64,000 bases of DNA from NCBI RefSeq assembly GCF_042140245.1, contig NZ_CP159483.1, forward strand, positions 2,728,001-2,792,000, given 5' to 3'. Shown here piece by piece: positions 32,364 to 41,474 of the stretch. The notes under the pieces are model-generated. The model was not told where the DNA came from. It was given only the letters and a program-made list of their open reading frames with translations, and did no database searches. The position numbers and the translations under genes are program-made. This DNA is from MH13 sp042140245. Lineage in GTDB: Bacteria > Pseudomonadota > Alphaproteobacteria > Rhizobiales > MH13. Position 1 is the stretch's first letter, and each line of letters opens with the position of its first letter.

Positions 32364-33569
32364 TCAAGGGGTTGGCCTTATTTTGGCAAAGGAAGTGTTG
32401 CGCAAGGCGTGCCAGCGCGAGCCGCTTCGGCATGTGCTGGCCGATAGATCAAAGCATCGGCATTGCCGAGCAGGCGCAGGAGCGAGGAGTTCTTGGCTTG
32501 ATACCGGTACCAGATCGCCTTCTGTATTCTCGACGGCCCGCATGAAGTGCGCGCGTGGCCCGTTGACAGGCAAGTCTTCTCCAAGGTTTGCCGTTTCTAG
32601 AGCCAGGAATGGTTGAGGATTGCGGCCCGCTAGCCGATCAAGAAGCGGACGCAGAAAGATGATGGCGCTCACCATTGAAGAGACGGGGTTGCCCGGTAGA
32701 CCGAGCACCGTTTTCTCATTTTTTCTCCCAAACAGTGTCGGTTTACCTGGTCGTAGCGCCACCTTTGGGATGTCCAACGTATAGCCTTGGGCTTCAAGGG
32801 CAGGGCGGATGAGATCATAGTCACCGACAGAAGCACCGCCGATTGTGACCAACGTGTCGGCCTCACAGCCAGCGATGTAAGCCTCCAAACCATCTTGATC
32901 GTCACGAATGAGTGCTAGGTCATGCAGCTTGGCACCGTAGCGCTGTATCAGCGTGGCCAGCCCGAAGCCATTGGATGCGATGATGGCATCTTTGGGCGCT
33001 TCTGGATTTGGCCAAGCAAGCTCATCTCCGTTCATCATCACAGCCACCTTGGGCTGAGGATGAACCACCAACTCTCGATGATTGCCGGAGGCAGCGAGTG
33101 CTAAATGTTGCGGCGTCAGTTTCGTGCCTTTGGCAATCAAAACATCGCCTTGGCGAAAATCTCCACCTGCTGAACGTACATTCGCGCCCTTACCTGGGTT
33201 TTCAGCGACGGTAACAGCATTGCCATTTCGAATGGCATCTTCCTGGATAAGGACATGGCTCGCGCCGTTGGGTATTGGTGCGCCGGTGAAGATGCGCACA
33301 GCTTCACCCTTGCCAATCGTCCCATTGAACATCGCGCCAGCTGGCACTTCGCCAACCACCTGAAGATGTTCCCCGGCCAATGGCGTGGACGCTATTGCAT
33401 AACCATCCATGGCAGAGACGGCGAAGGGAGGTTTAGTTCGCGTGGCAACGCAGTCTTCTGCAAGCACACAGCCGTCGGTTTCCAGAAGAGGCAAGGCGCA
33501 CGGCGCCAGTGGTTCAACCGACCTAATCATGAGCTCAAGCGCAGCCTCCAGGGGCACCATCTCGCTCAT
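32364..33569 (-). CDS. moeA: Molybdopterin molybdenumtransferase MoeA, frameshifted near the 3' end
   Basis: Inserts molybdate into adenylated molybdopterin. The body is intact: PPFAVSAMDGYA, FTGAPIPNGA, the MPT-binding NGDELAWP and GGASVGDYD motifs, and LGLPGNPVSS. After VPVSSQ (about residue 360) this frame runs into non-family sequence and stops at 32364. The adjacent minus frame instead reads NSSLLRLLGNADALIYRPAH and ends at 32378, matching the MoeA terminus. One extra base in the pair at 32490-32491 explains this. Real mutation or sequencing error cannot be told apart here. The start overlaps moaC by 4 nt. Confidence 0.9.
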   Translation of the reverse strand: MSEMVPLEAALELMIRSVEPLAPCALPLLETDGCVLAEDCVATRTKPPFAVSAMDGYAIASTPLAGEHLQVVGEVPAGAMFNGTIGKGEAVRIFTGAPIPNGASHVLIQEDAIRNGNAVTVAENPGKGANVRSAGGDFRQGDVLIAKGTKLTPQHLALAASGNHRELVVHPQPKVAVMMNGDELAWPNPEAPKDAIIASNGFGLATLIQRYGAKLHDLALIRDDQDGLEAYIAGCEADTLVTIGGASVGDYDLIRPALEAQGYTLDIPKVALRPGKPTLFGRKNEKTVLGLPGNPVSSMVSAIIFLRPLLDRLAGRNPQPFLALETANLGEDLPVNGPRAHFMRAVENTEGDLVPVSSQELLAPAPARQCRCFDLSASTCRSGSRWHALRNTSFAKIRPTP

Positions 33570-34051
33570 TGGTCGTCCAGGCTCCAGTCGCCCGATGCGC
33601 CTCCAGCTTTCGACGTCACTTTGATGTCGGTCATCTCCATGTGCCGGTCGATAGCCTTGGCCATGTCGTACAGCGTTAGAAGCGTAACACTGCAGGCGGT
33701 CAGTGCCTCCATTTCAACACCGGTCTTCCCGCTTGTGCGGACCGATGTTGCAACGTTTAAACCTTTGCCATCGTCACGCTCATTGATCGCCACCTGCACA
33801 TCATTCAAAACCAGAGGGTGGCATAGCGGAATAAGGTCGTGTGTGCGCTTGGCGGCCATAACACCAGCGATACGTGCCGTGGCCAGCACGTCTCCTTTTT
33901 TTAAGCGATTGTCGCGGATGGCGGCGAGTGTTTTCGCTTGCATCAAAATGGCGCCAGATGCGCCGGCTGTTCGAGCCGTTACAGGCTTGTCGCTGACATC
34001 CACCATAGATGCTTTGCCAGCTTGATCTGTGTGAGTCAGCTGATCTTTCAT
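33566..34051 (-). CDS. moaC: Cyclic pyranopterin monophosphate synthase MoaC
   Basis: Second step in molybdenum cofactor synthesis, converting the 3',8-cyclo-GTP intermediate to cPMP. 161 residues with MVDVSDKPVTARTA, the KRTHDLIPLCHPL motif, GKTGVEMEALTACS and the active-site lysine region YDMAKAID, MTDIKVTSKAGG. The ATG overlaps the trpC stop by 4 nt and its own stop overlaps moeA, so it is translationally coupled on both sides. Confidence 0.96.
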   Translation of the reverse strand: MKDQLTHTDQAGKASMVDVSDKPVTARTAGASGAILMQAKTLAAIRDNRLKKGDVLATARIAGVMAAKRTHDLIPLCHPLVLNDVQVAINERDDGKGLNVATSVRTSGKTGVEMEALTACSVTLLTLYDMAKAIDRHMEMTDIKVTSKAGGASGDWSLDDQ

Positions 34052-34839
34052 GCAGCCAACAAATCACGCGTTGCTGCTTCCACGTCAGCTTGGCGCATCA
34101 GACTCTCGCCGATAAGGAACGTGGTAATGTTTGATGCTGCCATGCGATCCAAGTCAGCGCGGGTGAAAAGTCCAGATTCGCCCACCAACAATCGATCATT
34201 GGGAACGTTTTTGGCTAGCTCTTCGCTTGTCTCTAGCTTGGTCTCGAATGTTCGCAGGTTGCGGTTGTTGATTCCAAGGAGTGGGGCATCCAGCGCCAGC
34301 GCGCGTTCCAATTCATCCGCGTCATGCACTTCGACCAGAGCATCCATGCCATGGTGTGTGGCGGATGCGAGCAAATCAGCCGCCAGTGCATCATCAACTG
34401 CTGCCATGATGATCAAAATGCAATCGGCGCCCCAGGCGCGCGCTTCGGCGACTTGATAGGTGTCGTAGAGAAAGTCTTTTCGCAGAACGGGCAAGGAAAC
34501 GGCATCGCGTGCAGCGATCATGAAATCAGGGTGGCCTTGAAAGGAAGGCGCATCTGTTAGCACCGACAAGCACGCTGCTCCACCTGCAGCGTAGGCCTGA
34601 GCATGAGCAGGCGGATCGAAAGCCTCACGGATCAGCCCCTTGCTGGGGGATGCTTTTTTGATCTCAGCAATCAGACCATAGGTGCCTGCCGCCTTTTTGG
34701 TGCGAAGAGCGGATAGAAAGCCGCGCGGCGCGCTTTGTGTTTTTGCTGTCTCTTCGAGGTGCGAAAGCGAAACGGCCAGTTTGGCGGCCGCGACTTCCTC
34801 ACGCTTGTAGGCTTCGATCTTGTCCAGGATATCGACCAC
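34048..34839 (-). CDS. trpC: Indole-3-glycerol phosphate synthase
   Basis: Closes CdRP to indole-3-glycerol phosphate in tryptophan synthesis. 263 residues from a GTG. TIM barrel with AEIKKASPSKGLIR (catalytic lysine), LPVLRKDFLYDTYQV, EVHDADELERAL, LLGINNRNLRTFE and VGESGLFTRAD. It is a stand-alone enzyme, not fused to TrpF. 3-nt gap after trpD. Confidence 0.97.
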   Translation of the reverse strand: MVDILDKIEAYKREEVAAAKLAVSLSHLEETAKTQSAPRGFLSALRTKKAAGTYGLIAEIKKASPSKGLIREAFDPPAHAQAYAAGGAACLSVLTDAPSFQGHPDFMIAARDAVSLPVLRKDFLYDTYQVAEARAWGADCILIIMAAVDDALAADLLASATHHGMDALVEVHDADELERALALDAPLLGINNRNLRTFETKLETSEELAKNVPNDRLLVGESGLFTRADLDRMAASNITTFLIGESLMRQADVEAATRDLLAA

Positions 34840-34842
34840 AGC

Positions 34843-35877
34843 TCACGCAGCCTCGTTAGATGTTGTGACGAGCTTGTCCAGTGTCGCCGACGCTTGGCCG
34901 GATGATAGTGCGTCGCGAGCCTTGAGAAGGCCCTTGTCCAACGTGGTTGCTGCGCCGGCGACACACAAAGCGGCGGCGGCGTTCATCTCAACAATATCGG
35001 CATAGGCATTCTGCTCACCTGCTAGAACATCACGCAGTGCCTTGGCATTGTGAGTGGCATCGCCGCCAACGAGTTCGCGTTCATCGACGAGGTCAATGCC
35101 GTGGTCGCGCGGGTCAATTGCAGCGAGGCTGACTTCGCCTTCCTCCAACTTGGCCAAATGCGTGATGCCTGTCGTTGTGATTTCGTCCATGCCATCAATA
35201 CCATAGACCACCCACGCTGTTTCCGACCCCAGTGCTTTAAGGGTTTCAGCGATGGGCACGAGCCAGCGCTCATCATAGACGCCAATCAACTGACGTTTCG
35301 CGCCTGCGGGGTTGGAGAGTGGGCCGATGAGGTTGAAAATCGTGCGCTGCCCGAGTTCAGTGCGGGTCGGTCCGACATGCTTCATGGCTGAATGATGCAT
35401 GGGGGCGAACATGAATCCGATGCCAACTTTTTCGATACAGGTGGCAATTTGCTCTGGCCCGATGTCGATGTTGACGCCAAGTGCTTTGAGTACGTCGGCT
35501 GCGCCGGACTGGGAAGAAACAGCGCGATTGCCATGCTTGGCGACCGGAACACCGCACGCGGCAACAGTGAGCGCGGTTGCGGTTGACACATTGTAACTGC
35601 CTTTGCCGTCGCCCCCGGTTCCAACAATATCCATTGCTTCAACAGCCAACCGCTCGGGTAAGTCTACTGGCGTCATCTTTGAGCGCATGACCGAAACAGC
35701 GCCCACCAGCTCATCAATGGATTCGCCACGCACTTTAAGTGCGATAAGAAACGCGGCAATTTGAGCGTTGGTTAGATCACCGGACATGATGTGCTCGAAG
35801 GCAGTCTCTGCCTCGCTACGGGTCAAACCATCGCCAGAGCAGACTTTGGTCAGAAGCGGTTTGATTGCGTCAGACAT
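34843..35877 (-). CDS. trpD: Anthranilate phosphoribosyltransferase
   Basis: Transfers phosphoribosyl from PRPP to anthranilate. 344 residues from the ATG at 35877, whose A is shared with the trpG TGA; a GTG three bases earlier is an alternative. The PRPP loop DIVGTGGDGKGSYNVST, the KHGNRAVSSQSGAADVLKALG region (split at residue 120) and NLIGPLSNPA are canonical. Confidence 0.97.
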   Translation of the reverse strand: MSDAIKPLLTKVCSGDGLTRSEAETAFEHIMSGDLTNAQIAAFLIALKVRGESIDELVGAVSVMRSKMTPVDLPERLAVEAMDIVGTGGDGKGSYNVSTATALTVAACGVPVAKHGNRAVSSQSGAADVLKALGVNIDIGPEQIATCIEKVGIGFMFAPMHHSAMKHVGPTRTELGQRTIFNLIGPLSNPAGAKRQLIGVYDERWLVPIAETLKALGSETAWVVYGIDGMDEITTTGITHLAKLEEGEVSLAAIDPRDHGIDLVDERELVGGDATHNAKALRDVLAGEQNAYADIVEMNAAAALCVAGAATTLDKGLLKARDALSSGQASATLDKLVTTSNEAA

Positions 35878-36497
35878 CACTGGCCCTGCTGCTGATCGTT
35901 GAAACGTGTGGCTATCGCCACAAAGTTGGCGAGAATGCGCTCACCATGCTGCGAAGCAATGCTCTCGGGGTGAAACTGTACGCCGTGGACCGGATCATTG
36001 CGATGGGAGAGGCCCATGATCTCTCCTTCATCTGTGCGTGCAGTGATCACCATGTCGGTGGGTAGTGATGTGGTTTCTACGGCGAGCGAATGATACCGCG
36101 TGGCTTCGAAAGGGCCGTTGATACCCGCAAACAATGGCGCTTCGATAGCCGGTGTCACTGTCGATACTTTACCGTGCATCAGTTGAGCTGCGCCGATGAC
36201 TTTGCCACCATAGGCCTGGCCCATCGACTGCATGCCAAGACAAACCCCAAAAATCGGAGTGGATGCGCCCAGGTGATCAATGAGATCGAGACAAATACCT
36301 GCATCATTAGGTGTGCAGGGACCCGGTGAGAGAACAATGCCGGCAAGCTCGCCTGATGCGCGGCGTTTGGCAACATCCTCGACGGAGATGGCATCATTGC
36401 GCACAACATCCATTGCCACACCCGTGGCGCCCAAACAGTGCACCAGATTGTAAGTGAAGCTGTCATAGTTATCGATGACGAGATAGGTGTCTGCCAC
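35877..36497 (-). CDS. trpG: Anthranilate synthase glutamine amidotransferase subunit
   Basis: Supplies ammonia to TrpE from glutamine. The GTG at 36497 is chosen: it follows the trpE stop, GGGGG lies upstream, and the protein then begins ADTYLVIDNYDSFTYNLV like the family. 206 residues with SPGPCTPNDAG, nucleophile Cys86 in GVCLGMQ and the His-Glu pair in VQFHPES. It is not fused to TrpE, unlike Rhizobium or Brucella TrpE(G). It could also serve folate synthesis as PabA. Confidence 0.95.
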   Translation of the reverse strand: MADTYLVIDNYDSFTYNLVHCLGATGVAMDVVRNDAISVEDVAKRRASGELAGIVLSPGPCTPNDAGICLDLIDHLGASTPIFGVCLGMQSMGQAYGGKVIGAAQLMHGKVSTVTPAIEAPLFAGINGPFEATRYHSLAVETTSLPTDMVITARTDEGEIMGLSHRNDPVHGVQFHPESIASQHGERILANFVAIATRFNDQQQGQ

Positions 36498-36498
36498 G

Positions 36499-38016
36499 TC
36501 ATTGCCCCCGCTGTGAGGTGGCCGCAAAGCGCACAGCTTCTTCAGCTGCGCGGAAAAGCGCGCGGGCTTTGTTTTCGCATTCTGCCTGTTCTGAATCAGG
36601 GTCGCTGTCTGCCACGATGCCGGCTCCCGCCTGCACATACATCACGCCATCTTTGACGATCGCGGTGCGCAGCACAATGCACGTGTCAAGCGAGCCGTTG
36701 GCATCGAAATAGCCAACACAACCTGCATAAATCCCCCGCTTGTCCTTCTCCAACTCGTCAATGATTTCCATCGCCCGTACTTTTGGCGCTCCGGACACTG
36801 TTCCGGCAGGAAAACCAGCGCCCAAAGCATCGAGAGCGTCGTAGCGATCACTATCAAGCTCGCCGATCACGTTGGAAACGATGTGCATGACGTGCGAATA
36901 GCGCTCGATGAAGTACTGATCGGTAACCTTCACGGTGCCCAGCTTTGAAACACGACCGACATCGTTGCGGCCGAGGTCGAGCAGCATCAAATGCTCAGCG
37001 CGCTCTTTTGGGTCGGCGAGAAGCTCGTCTGCCAATGCCTGGTCTTCAGCGGGTGTATCTCCACGTTTGCGCGTGCCAGCAATGGGACGAATGGTAACCT
37101 CACCATCACGTACGCGCACCAGTATTTCTGGGCTTGAGCCGACAATCGTGAAGCCATCAAAAGAGAGATAATACAGGAATGGTGCGGGATTGGTGCGCCG
37201 CAGAGCACGGTAGAGCGCAAAGTCGGGTAGAGGAAATGGCGTTTCGAAACGCTGGGACAGAACAACTTGGAAGATATCGCCTGCGGTGATGTACTCTTTG
37301 GCACGCGCGACCATCGCCTTGTACTCGTCCGGCGATGTGTTCGACATCATCGTCGGCATTGGCACATCGATGGGTGCCGCGCTCTGTCCAAGCGGAGTTT
37401 CGAGCTTGTCCACCGCGGCTGTTAAACGGTCCAAAGCACGCGCATAGGCTTGGTCGGCGTTCTGCTCTGGCGTTGGTCGAACGGGTGTTACCACCGTGAT
37501 TTCATCACGCACCGCATCGAAGACCACGATGATGGTGGGGCGCATCAACAAAATGTCGGGCGTGCCGAGGCGATCTGGATTCTGGTCCGGGAGCTTTTCG
37601 ATCAACCGAACCGTGTCGTAGCCTAGATAGCCGAACACACCTGCTGACATTGGCGGTAGATCATCTGGCAGGTCTATGCGGCTTTGCTCAATCAACGTGC
37701 GCAGAGCATCAAGTGCCGAGGCATCAAGCTCTTCAAAAGGTGCCGTCACACCGTCAATGCTGACACTGGCTTGGGCTGCGCGGTCGCCATCAGCGCGGAA
37801 CAACAAATCAGGTGCCAGACCAATCATCGAGTAGCGCCCACGGACCGCACCACCCTCGACCGACTCCAGCAAGAATGCGTTTTTGGACGTGCCTGATAAC
37901 TTGAGCATCGCCGAGACCGGCGTTTCAAGGTCTGCGACGAGCCGTGTGTAGACGACTTGAGCGGTTCCGGCGTTGTAGCGCTCGGCAAAAGCGTCGGAGA
38001 AGGGCAGAACCTGCAT
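36499..38016 (-). CDS. trpE: Anthranilate synthase component I
   Basis: Converts chorismate to anthranilate with TrpG. 505 residues: N-terminal domain with the LLESVEGG motif of the tryptophan-binding site (about residues 50-58), then the chorismate-binding domain with FQVVLSQRFE, PIAGTRKRG, LLDLGRNDVGRVS and GAPKVRAMEIIDELE. It starts 21 bp after ppiD, so no leader peptide or attenuator fits ahead of it. Confidence 0.97.
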   Translation of the reverse strand: MQVLPFSDAFAERYNAGTAQVVYTRLVADLETPVSAMLKLSGTSKNAFLLESVEGGAVRGRYSMIGLAPDLLFRADGDRAAQASVSIDGVTAPFEELDASALDALRTLIEQSRIDLPDDLPPMSAGVFGYLGYDTVRLIEKLPDQNPDRLGTPDILLMRPTIIVVFDAVRDEITVVTPVRPTPEQNADQAYARALDRLTAAVDKLETPLGQSAAPIDVPMPTMMSNTSPDEYKAMVARAKEYITAGDIFQVVLSQRFETPFPLPDFALYRALRRTNPAPFLYYLSFDGFTIVGSSPEILVRVRDGEVTIRPIAGTRKRGDTPAEDQALADELLADPKERAEHLMLLDLGRNDVGRVSKLGTVKVTDQYFIERYSHVMHIVSNVIGELDSDRYDALDALGAGFPAGTVSGAPKVRAMEIIDELEKDKRGIYAGCVGYFDANGSLDTCIVLRTAIVKDGVMYVQAGAGIVADSDPDSEQAECENKARALFRAAEEAVRFAATSQRGQ

Positions 38017-38037
38017 GTTTTTGGTACCCTATGCGCC

Positions 38038-39954
38038 CTACATGCCGCTATGGCTTCCGCCACCGGTCAATTCTGCCACCAGTGCCTGGTTGACGCGTAC
38101 GCCGAGAGAGTTCTGCAGCGCCTGGACGTATTGGGTGAGCACCGTGTCCTCAAGTGCAGGTGCCAGCTGCTCTGCCAGCTCTTGCACGTCAGCGGCCGTT
38201 TCAAAGAAGGCTGGGCGGGTGACGTCATCAACCACGAAGACAAGGCGGGTCGTTGTTTCTCCGTCAGCATTTGGCGGACCCTCAACATCACCAAAATGGG
38301 CTTCACCACCTTCAAAAGCGGCGACGGTTGCGGGGCCACCCATCTCATCAGGTGCCTCGCCACGCGTAAACGGCTCGGTGATGGTGACCGGTAAATCCAG
38401 CGCTATGGAAAGTGTTTGTAGTGAGCGACCACGCTCTAACTCGCTGACAAGTTCACCTGCGCGCTCGCGCAGCATTTCATCAAGCTGTTGGTCTTCCCAA
38501 TCGCTTTGAACACGATCTTGTGCCTCTTCGAATGTGAGGTCGCGCGCCTCCTCGACGCCTGTCACTTCAAACCAGACGAATCCCCCGCCGGTTGTATCGA
38601 GCGCATCGTTCTCCAGGCCGACGTCGCTTTCAAATGTGTCTGCGATCAGCGAGTTTGTTTCTGGCAGATCAACGGGTTCGTCATCACGGCCAAAACCGTT
38701 GGCATCAAGTGCGTCAACAGTGACCAGTTCAAGGTCAAACCGCGGAGCGATTTGATCCAGAGGGTCTCCACCGGCGCGGGCATCTTCGATGGCATCAAAC
38801 AGCGAGAAGATTTCATCGCGCGCGGCTGCGTTTGCAAGTTCCTGGCGCAAACGATCTTCAACGTCTTCAAGCGGGGTGACGCTGTCTTCAATCACCTCAT
38901 TCACCACCATGATGATACTGCCGAAGCGACCGTCAACGACACCCGTTGGCCCGGCAGCATCCAGTGAGAACGCGGCATCGCCAGCAGCTTGATCCAAGAT
39001 CGCTGTTCGCTGGACAGCGCCAAGCTCTGTTGCGGTAAAATCAAAACTCTCATCGGCCTGGAGGTCCGCAACTGCTTCGCCAGCTTCAAGGCGCGCTTGC
39101 GCTTCATTTGCCTGGGCTGAATCCTGGAAAAGGAGCTGTGTGATATCGCGTTCACCCGCGCTTGTGAGTTCTTCGCGTTCAGCTTCATAGGCGGCCTGAA
39201 CATCGGTGGCGCTTACTGCTGAAGGGTCGGCGAGATCTGTCTCAGAGAGTGCCATATAAACAATGCTGCGATACTCCGGCGCGCGATAGTCCCCGGTGCG
39301 GTCGTTGAAGAAGGCTCTCAGATCTTCTTCGGTCGCGGCTGGACGGTCCCCGAGGGAGGTGTCATCAAGAGTCAAAAATGAAACAACGCGCAGTTCGTTT
39401 GCGTAGGTGTTGGCAACTTCAAGCATTGCATCGGCGGGTTGCATGCCGCCGACGAGACCTTGAGCGAGCTGTTGACGGGCAGCGAACGAGCGCGTGTCTG
39501 CGACAAAATCGTCTTCTGTGATGCCATATGAGCGCAGAACTTGTTGGAAAAACTGGCGATTGAAACCGCCGGTCTGAAGAAAAATAGGATCGTTGGCGAT
39601 GCGCTCGGCCAGACGGTAATCGGACACACCGATGTTGAGGCGGTCTGCTTCGGAGTCCAGCGCTGCCTCAGAAGCCAATTGACCAAGAAGTTGGCGATCC
39701 AGCCCAAACAAGCTTGCTTGCTCAAGTGTTAAGTTGGTGCCGAGTTGTTGGCTGAGCCTGTTCAGTTGCCGCTGCAATGCAATCTGGAAGGTCTCAGCAC
39801 TGATCTCTAAATCTCCAACCGCCAGCACAGTGCGTTGGCCGATATTGCCGATGAAGCCGCCAAAGCCGAGGCCCGCGACCACGGCAATGGACACAATAAT
39901 GAGGAAGACTTTGGCAAGGGTGGTGCTTGCGCCCCGTCGTAAGGCTGTCAGCAT
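38038..39954 (-). CDS. ppiD: PpiD/SurA-type periplasmic folding factor
   Basis: Inner-membrane-anchored chaperone related to PpiD, 638 residues. A short cytoplasmic start and a signal-anchor helix (about 14-36, VFLIIVSIAVVAGLGFGGFIG split) precede a SurA-N-like helical domain, a degenerate parvulin domain (about 255-365, with RDITQLLFQD) and a long acidic C-terminal domain. Key parvulin residues are poorly preserved, as in many PpiD proteins, so it may act mainly as a chaperone at the Sec exit. First gene of the minus operon, divergent from tpiA. Confidence 0.88.
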   Translation of the reverse strand: MLTALRRGASTTLAKVFLIIVSIAVVAGLGFGGFIGNIGQRTVLAVGDLEISAETFQIALQRQLNRLSQQLGTNLTLEQASLFGLDRQLLGQLASEAALDSEADRLNIGVSDYRLAERIANDPIFLQTGGFNRQFFQQVLRSYGITEDDFVADTRSFAARQQLAQGLVGGMQPADAMLEVANTYANELRVVSFLTLDDTSLGDRPAATEEDLRAFFNDRTGDYRAPEYRSIVYMALSETDLADPSAVSATDVQAAYEAEREELTSAGERDITQLLFQDSAQANEAQARLEAGEAVADLQADESFDFTATELGAVQRTAILDQAAGDAAFSLDAAGPTGVVDGRFGSIIMVVNEVIEDSVTPLEDVEDRLRQELANAAARDEIFSLFDAIEDARAGGDPLDQIAPRFDLELVTVDALDANGFGRDDEPVDLPETNSLIADTFESDVGLENDALDTTGGGFVWFEVTGVEEARDLTFEEAQDRVQSDWEDQQLDEMLRERAGELVSELERGRSLQTLSIALDLPVTITEPFTRGEAPDEMGGPATVAAFEGGEAHFGDVEGPPNADGETTTRLVFVVDDVTRPAFFETAADVQELAEQLAPALEDTVLTQYVQALQNSLGVRVNQALVAELTGGGSHSGM

Positions 39955-40067
39955 TTGTTTTAAGCTTTTGTTTTTGTTAGAAAATAACGCAAATCGCGTG
40001 GTTGGTCGCGACTATAGTCAGCCGTTTGGGGCGGTGCAAGCGGAACCGGACGAGCTTTTGCGGCTTT

Positions 40068-40113
40068 GATTGATGGCGGTAAACCTGCTAGCAGGCCGCC
40101 AACTTCATCAATC
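40068..40113 (+). promoter_or_regulatory. Long stem-loop in the tpiA leader
   Basis: Nested arms GATTGATG/CATCAATC (40068-40075 with 40106-40113), GCGG/CCGC (40076-40079 with 40096-40099) and the palindrome CCTGCTAGCAGG (40084-40095) build one long, bulged hairpin ending 13 nt before the tpiA ATG. It lies in the 172-bp divergent ppiD-tpiA gap. A mRNA leader element or a regulator site on DNA are both possible. Confidence 0.6.
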
Positions 40114-40126
40114 ACTTGGAACGGTT

Positions 40127-40909
40127 ATGCCAACTGACGGTATTCGTCCGCTCGTTGCGGGCAATTGGAAAATGAACGGGTTGCGACGCAGCGTTGACAC
40201 GATCGAGGCCCTCAAAAGCCACGCGCAAGAGGGCGTGCTTGAGCGCATTGATATGTTGGTTTGTCCTCCAGCTACTCTTGTTGCTTTGGCCGTGAAAACC
40301 ATGGACACGGTCCCCATCCATATTGGTGGCCAAACGTGTCACCCAGCCGAAAATGGTGCGCACACCGGTGATATCGCTCCGGAAATGCTGCTGGACGTTG
40401 GTGCCAGCTATGTTTTGACAGGTCATTCTGAGCGACGCACTGACCATGGTGAAACAGATGAAGTTGTCCATGCCCAAACTCTTGGTGCATGGCGTGCTGG
40501 TCTTTGCGCAATTGTCTGTGTGGGTGAAACCAAAGATGAGCGTGAGGCTGGCAATGAAGTTTCAGTTGTCGCCGGACAGATTGCGGGATCAGTCCCTGAT
40601 GGGGCAACGGCAGAGAACACGGTTGTTGCTTATGAACCTGTTTGGGCCATCGGCACAGGTTTGACACCCACGGTCGATGATATCGCCGCGATGCATGATG
40701 CAATCCGTGCTGAACTTACCAACCGTTTCGGAGACGAAGGCGCCAAGATGCGCATTCTGTACGGGGGATCGGTGAAACCGGGCAACGCAGCCGACGTGTT
40801 GGCGCCAAACAATGTTGATGGAGCCTTGGTTGGAGGTGCCAGCCTCAGCGCGTCCGACTTTATGGGTATCGCTGATGCTGTGGCCGGTATGATGAAGGCC
40901 GAGGGTTAG
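40127..40909 (+). CDS. tpiA: Triosephosphate isomerase
   Basis: Interconverts DHAP and glyceraldehyde 3-phosphate. 260 residues from the ATG at 40127; the in-frame ATG at 40070 falls within the leader hairpin and adds non-family residues. Catalytic residues: Lys15 in NWKMNG, His100 in LTGHSERR, Glu170 in AYEPVWAIGTG; the phosphate-binding YGGSVKPGNA and GGASL motifs are present. A 181-nt gap to secG follows, in which I see no gene or clear terminator. Confidence 0.97.
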   Translation: MPTDGIRPLVAGNWKMNGLRRSVDTIEALKSHAQEGVLERIDMLVCPPATLVALAVKTMDTVPIHIGGQTCHPAENGAHTGDIAPEMLLDVGASYVLTGHSERRTDHGETDEVVHAQTLGAWRAGLCAIVCVGETKDEREAGNEVSVVAGQIAGSVPDGATAENTVVAYEPVWAIGTGLTPTVDDIAAMHDAIRAELTNRFGDEGAKMRILYGGSVKPGNAADVLAPNNVDGALVGGASLSASDFMGIADAVAGMMKAEG

Positions 40910-41090
40910 CCGCTTGCTTCACCTAGAAGAGGACTTTGCACGAGGCTCAGTCTTGGTGTATGGCAACGCCAACGTTGCACTTTTATCTACGTGATTAGCG
41001 CAACCCTCTTGATCCAAGCACAGCTGGACATCACTTGAGCTGCTTCATTGTCGGCGCCATCTGGCTTTTTGCTGGAAAAATGGAATTGGT

Positions 41091-41462
41091 ATGGAAACCT
41101 TAGAAACTGTCTTGATTGTTGTTCATCTTCTGGTGGTTGTTGCACTGGTTGCTGTCGTGCTTCTCCAACGCTCTGAAGGCGGAGCTTTGGGGATCGGTGG
41201 CGGCGGTGGCGGCAACTTTATGTCCAGTCGCGGTCGGGCGAATGTGCTGACCCGTGCCACGGCATTTTTGGCGCTTGGCTTTTTTATCACATCAATCTCA
41301 TTGACGGTGCTTGCTCAGACAGGTGCTGGGCCGTCCTCGATTCTCGACAGCATTCCTGACGCTCAACCGTCGGAGGATGGTTCGACATTGCTTGAGCAGA
41401 TCGGCGGCGAAGTTCCAGCGGTCGATACACCTGATGAGCCGCAGATACCGACAACCCAGTAA
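41091..41462 (+). CDS. secG: Preprotein translocase subunit SecG
   Basis: Auxiliary subunit of the SecYEG channel. 123 residues with two membrane helices (about 5-24 and 55-77) flanking the family's LLQRSEGGALGIGGGGGG loop and MSSRGRANVLTRATAFLA segment. A proline- and acid-rich C-terminal tail of about 45 residues, usual in alphaproteobacteria, ends the protein. Followed 12 nt later by an exceptionally long terminator stem. Confidence 0.95.
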   Translation: METLETVLIVVHLLVVVALVAVVLLQRSEGGALGIGGGGGGNFMSSRGRANVLTRATAFLALGFFITSISLTVLAQTGAGPSSILDSIPDAQPSEDGSTLLEQIGGEVPAVDTPDEPQIPTTQ

Positions 41463-41474
41463 AGCTGTTCCTAG

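Noticed and set aside
33255..34025. 256-residue + frame opposite moeA and moaC
   Set aside because: Mirror of well-supported genes in their codon-bias frame; composition unlike a protein family.
36443..36502. ATG overlapping the trpE stop as the trpG start
   Set aside because: That ATG is in another frame; only the GTG at 36497 opens the frame encoding the TrpG protein.
38017..38037. Tryptophan leader peptide or attenuator before trpE
   Set aside because: The gap to ppiD is 21 bp, with no Trp codons or paired hairpins.
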